Assembly: GCA_951230915.1 (NCBI GenBank)
Contig: OX579633.1
Coordinates: 55,814,029 to 55,878,028 of the forward strand
From: Antitrichia curtipendula
Lineage: Eukaryota; Streptophyta; Bryopsida; Hypnales; Leucodontaceae
Length of the DNA stretch: 64,000 bases
Reading direction: 5' to 3'
Part shown: positions 60,576 to 64,000 of the stretch, piece after piece
Layout of the letters: every line of letters begins with the position of its first letter
Numbering within the stretch: the stretch's first letter is position 1
The notes under the pieces: generated by a model
Seen by the model: the letters and a program-made list of their open reading frames with translations, nothing else
What the model was told of the DNA's origin: nothing
The model's database searches: none
Made by a program: the position numbers and the translations under genes

Positions 60576-61143
60576 TTTATGGAACAATTGGAACGTTAAT
60601 GAAAAAATGGGTAGAACTATTGGGTTGCAATTGTTATCATACACAGACCAATTGTTATCGTATGTACACACCAATTGTTTTATATGCACACACCAATTGT
60701 AGATCAAAACCAGACCAGGTCAATCACATGCACTCATATGCACACACAGTAGATGTGGATCAAATTTCCAATTGAATTCTACAAGCAACAAGCCGCTCAA
60801 TCATTCCACACATACAATTTAGGATTCAGTGTATACATTTAATTTCAAGCAGATTTAGCAACATTCACTGTATTGCTCAAGGCAAAAGTACATCAACAGA
60901 GTTGTTTTACTTTGGACGGGAAAGATTATGTGCTCCGCTGTAAAAGACGACTGAACTACCAATTGGAAAACCAGCAGCCTAAATGGCATATGAAAATGGG
61001 AACTACCAATCGGCTGAACCAATTGAAATAGCTCCAACCTGCTGGTCCCATACCCAATTCCCAACTACTTTGTATATGCCTGAATACTACTCTCCCAATC
61101 AGAAAAAACTACCACTTCACCCCCAAACACTCACCAATCTTAC

Positions 61144-61839
61144 TTACATTACTGGGCCAAATTCAAGTCTATTGTCAAACGACGTCTTCCGCATGAGGCA
61201 CTGGTATGTAGGACCCTCTTTCATCCAAGGAACACCTCGGCCAACTACCCATTTGGAGAGTCTCCTTCTGATCAGGTCGGAACTCAAGCCAACTTTGTCC
61301 CAGACACCCAGAATCACAGCATTGTCAATAGGCATGGTAGGATCCCACCAACTGACCTCCAAAGCCGGATCACATGACGGTCCGTCATTCCTCTGAAACG
61401 ATAGGCAGACGTTGTGACATGATGGTTCAGTCCGACCAAGGCATCCAAGTCCACCATGGGAAGGGAGAGATACCAATTTGGGACACCCACCGCACATCCA
61501 GGCATCCCTTTGCCGCTCCCACTTGTACACACATAATGCCTTATAAGAATCTGGCAAGTTTATACCATTGTCCACACCAGCATTCTCCAAACAAACTGTG
61601 CGCATGTCAGAAATTGCAAGAATCCATGCACCACGAAACGAAGACAGAAGTGGGCCGGAGTCACAGTGCTCCCAAAACTTAATGCGGACCGCATCACTGT
61701 CTACTAAGGTAACTAAAATGTCTCCAAAGCGTGGGATACGCTGGAGGTCGGAACACCCCTCCCAAAGAAATTCACCTCGAAGCGCAGCCATTATAACTGT
61801 GGGTGTCACAAAAACTGCACTGAACACACAAACCTCCAA
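61144..61839 (-). CDS. Hypothetical protein, 231 codons
   Basis: This is an uninterrupted minus-strand frame of 695 bases in mixed-composition DNA, longer than expected by chance. The product is rich in Trp and Cys (VYKWERQRDAWMCGGCPKL, EVSWWDPTMPID, RGVPWMKEGPTYQC) and starts with a hydrophobic stretch (VFSAVFVTPTVIMAAL). No family is recognised. The true ends are uncertain; it could be one exon of a larger gene. Confidence 0.4.
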   Translation of the reverse strand: MEVCVFSAVFVTPTVIMAALRGEFLWEGCSDLQRIPRFGDILVTLVDSDAVRIKFWEHCDSGPLLSSFRGAWILAISDMRTVCLENAGVDNGINLPDSYKALCVYKWERQRDAWMCGGCPKLVSLPSHGGLGCLGRTEPSCHNVCLSFQRNDGPSCDPALEVSWWDPTMPIDNAVILGVWDKVGLSSDLIRRRLSKWVVGRGVPWMKEGPTYQCLMRKTSFDNRLEFGPVM

Positions 61840-62128
61840 TCTATCACTAAACCTCCAATTGGGTTCTCAAATCTGCAAAACAGAGCAAACTAGCCGCAAG
61901 CCCAGCCTCCAAAAGAAGTGCTGGAGCTGGAAAATAATTCAAAGTTTCTCTGTGCAGCCCATCGGGATCTCCATTGGCATCGTGTACGACTCGTATGAAG
62001 GCGACAACGACAGCCACGAAGTCCACCATCTGTATCATTGTCCCGACACGAAACCGATAGGTTGAATGGCTACCGTCTACCATTGGTACCATGGTCCCAA
62101 TAGGCAATCAACTAACGTAGTGACTATT

Positions 62129-62179
62129 GGAATTCACGTTGATGTTGATTGTGGAATTCACGTTGATGTTGGAATTCAT
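62129..62179. repeat. Tandem GGAATTCACGTTGATGTT repeat
   Basis: Two full copies and one partial copy of an 18- to 24-base unit. Confidence 0.85.
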
Positions 62180-62519
62180 CGTAGGACTGTAGTAAAGTAA
62201 ATAGTTGAATTTTGAGGCACATTAAAGAGTTTCTTACTGCCTGTAATTCTAATAATGCAAGACATGAATCCCATTGGTTAGCCATATTTCCAGGAACCTT
62301 ACAAGGTTCTGCAAGAGATTGGTTTTGTAGACAACCAAATGGGACATTTGCTACTTGGCCAAACCTGAGGGATGCTTTCTTGGTAACATTTAGACCTATT
62401 GCATTTAATGGAAGGTTAATGTACCAATTACATGATTTAACTATGAACCAAGGAGAAACTATTGACTCATACTATGGATAATTTAGTGATATTATTATGA
62501 GAATTCCTCAAGGACAAGT

Positions 62520-62974
62520 ACACTAAAGATCACATTTAGTGTATGAACACGAATAGTGTAATTACCTTGGCATATTATTCTACTATTCATTCACAATTAG
62601 TGTATAAAGGGCCCATGTTCATAATGAGGGCCATTTGACTTGTTCACTTGACCAATTCACTTGACCAATTCCCTTGACAAGATTCCCTTGACTTACTCTA
62701 AAATCCTTTACTTTTAGAATTTTTTAGTCCTTTTTTTTTCCACATGGCATAATGCAATAATTCCTCCAATGACTCATTCTAATTCCCGCTCAATTCTCCC
62801 AATATTTAAATGTGGATTCTAAATAAGTGTGAAGTTACTTCATGCCTTGAATTCATAAATAGTGTTGGGTTTCAATTAAAATATGATTATTAACCACTAC
62901 ACTAAATGTGTCTATGACATTTAGTATGGGGGTTCGTGTTTAGTGTAGTGGACACTAAATGTGATCTTTAGTGT
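62520..62974. mobile_element. 455-bp MITE inserted in gag
   Basis: Perfect 23-bp inverted termini start ACACTAAAGATCACATTTAG. The direct repeat AGT flanks both sides (62517-62519 and 62975-62977). Taking out the element and one AGT restores the gag register exactly, so the borders are firm. The interior has TTGACCAATTCACTTGACCA-type short repeats (62640-62700) and an inner ACTACACTAAATGTG copy. Related termini occur at 7397-7694. The 3-bp duplication and ACACTA end suggest a CACTA or PIF relative. Confidence 0.85.
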
Positions 62975-63929
62975 AGTATCGGATGAAGAAAAATTGAGGA
63001 TTTTTGTAAAAGGATTAACACCTTCCAGATTAAGAACTAGTGTCAAAGAAGGACAACCTGGTAATTTAGCGGCAGCCTATAGGAGGGCAAAGTTTATGGA
63101 AGAAACAATTTATGAAGACTTATTGGGTGCTGCTGTACAATCTAATATTCAATATATTTTTCCATTGGGGAAAACAGATTATATGTATAATCTAAATCCA
63201 GGATATGTACAACCCAATAAGGTGAGTGTACCGACTCCTTATTATGTAACCAATCCGGTAAATCCTGTCCCATCGGGTGGACAGTTAACTATAGCTGCCC
63301 CAGTTCAAACCAATGCGGTTGTAGGAAACCCACCAATAGTTTATCCTACACCCTTGCAAACTATGGAATCCCTTATTCTTACCTTGACCGATAAGGTAGC
63401 TGAATTAGCAGTACAAGTTACAAATTCCAAATCAAAAAGAGATAATCTCATAGATAATAGAGCCCATATGTGGTGTACCAATTGTAAAGGACAAGGACAT
63501 TTATTATCCGATTGTCCTTTGCCGTTGAACCAAACTTTGAGTGTACATTTTGTGGAGGTCATCATGACATCTCTAATTGTAATAAGCTAAGAAATAGTTT
63601 ACGAAATGCCAATAGGATGAGCAATCAAAATGGTCAAGTATACCAGATAGATAATAGTAATATCCAAGGGCAATTTGATTCTAACAATCAATCCAATAAT
63701 TGGAATAATAATAACGGTAATTGGAATAATCGAAGAAATTGGAATAACAACCGAAATAATAATGGGAACCAAAATCTCAATCCTAACTTCAACAATAATA
63801 ACAATTTCAATAATGGGGGTTATAGAAAGAATCCCAATAGATATATTCCAAATCAAAATCAAGGATGGTCTGCGTTACCATTTGGAGATCCCAATCAGAA
63901 TGGACCCACCTATGGAGGTCAAGAGCCCA

Positions 63930-63997
63930 GTTGGGAAACTAATCCTAATACTCAATGCTATAAGTTGGGAAACTAATCCTAATACTCAATGCTATAA
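63930..63997. repeat. 34-bp exact tandem duplication in gag
   Basis: 63930-63963 is repeated at 63964-63997 (starts GTTGGGAAACTAATCC). The length is not a multiple of three, so it shifts the gag frame. Confidence 0.95.
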
Positions 63998-64000
63998 TTG

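Larger units (their letters stand above)
62212..64000 (+). pseudogene. Ty3/gypsy-like retrotransposon gag, decayed and cut by window end
   Basis: 62212-62481 carries the capsid-type retrotransposon gag core (LQGSARDWFCRQPNGTFATW, FNGRLMYQLHDLTMNQGET). The frame then meets a TAA (62482-62484), reads on to 62519, is interrupted by a 455-bp MITE and resumes in register at 62978 (SDEEKLRIFVKGL). A first zinc knuckle CTNCKGQGHLLSDC lies near 63473-63517. After a frameshift near 63540 a second knuckle-like CTFCGGHHDISNC appears, followed by an Asn-rich stretch (about 63650-63840). A 34-bp tandem duplication at the end breaks the frame before what looks like a third CYNC knuckle. Pol would lie beyond the window. 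The element packages and reverse-transcribes RNA when intact; this copy is dead. Confidence 0.85.

Noticed and set aside
60203..60775. 190-codon plus-strand frame and 165-codon minus-strand frame
   Set aside because: Both run through tandem repeats and simple Val/Asp or Arg codon runs; they reflect repeat structure, not a protein.
61374..62065. Plus-strand frames of 102 and 165 codons
   Set aside because: They lie antisense to or just beyond the longer minus-strand frame and have no recognisable features.

Overview
The window is land-plant nuclear DNA. A bryophyte, probably a moss, is my best guess. The clues are a DYW-type pentatricopeptide repeat (PPR) protein with near-identical internal repeats of the kind common in mosses, an intron-containing ribosomal protein gene with telo-box motifs, an OSB-type organellar ssDNA-binding protein fragment, and a very AT-rich background full of DNA transposons. 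The species cannot be fixed from sequence alone.

Layout. 1-10450: gene-free AT-rich DNA with a Stowaway-like (Tc1/mariner) element, two foldback elements, several TTAA-bounded piggyBac-type non-autonomous elements and a small MULE-like foldback. 10458-15933: an apparently complete PIF/Harbinger element with 26-bp terminal inverted repeats, TTA target duplications, a DDE transposase and a convergent Myb/SANT-like protein. 16506-19327: remains of a class 3 (diacylglycerol) lipase gene with at least one nonsense codon. 19903-22893: a MULE with 540-bp terminal inverted repeats and a perfect 9-bp target duplication, inserted just upstream of the intact five-exon gene for 40S ribosomal protein S6 (22961-24355).

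25319-49975 is bounded by matching inverted 15-bp termini of piggyBac type (TTAA then CCCTAGACCGC). It contains a decayed piggyBac transposase, two diverged copies of an unfamiliar coiled-coil plus zinc-finger protein family, an unrecognised multi-exon gene and a large transposon-like gene with a Cys/His cluster. It may be one giant, now inactive piggyBac-type element with cargo, or a coincidental pair of ends; this is the most interesting hypothesis here. Smaller elements are nested in it (a TTAA element at 40394 and a CACTA hairpin at 42438).

50203-53938: another TTAA element and AT-rich DNA. 53939-56407: the PPR-DYW gene, presumably for C-to-U editing of an organellar transcript. 56760-57330: exons of an OSB-like protein. 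58200-62200: degenerate tandem repeats and unrecognised open frames. 62212-64000: start of a Ty3/gypsy-like gag, broken by a stop codon, a 455-bp MITE, a frameshift and a 34-bp duplication; the window ends inside it.

The only genes that look intact and cellular are RPS6 and the PPR-DYW gene. Most other coding sequence is transposon-derived. Several inactivating changes are C-to-T or G-to-A, as expected for methylated, silenced repeats.
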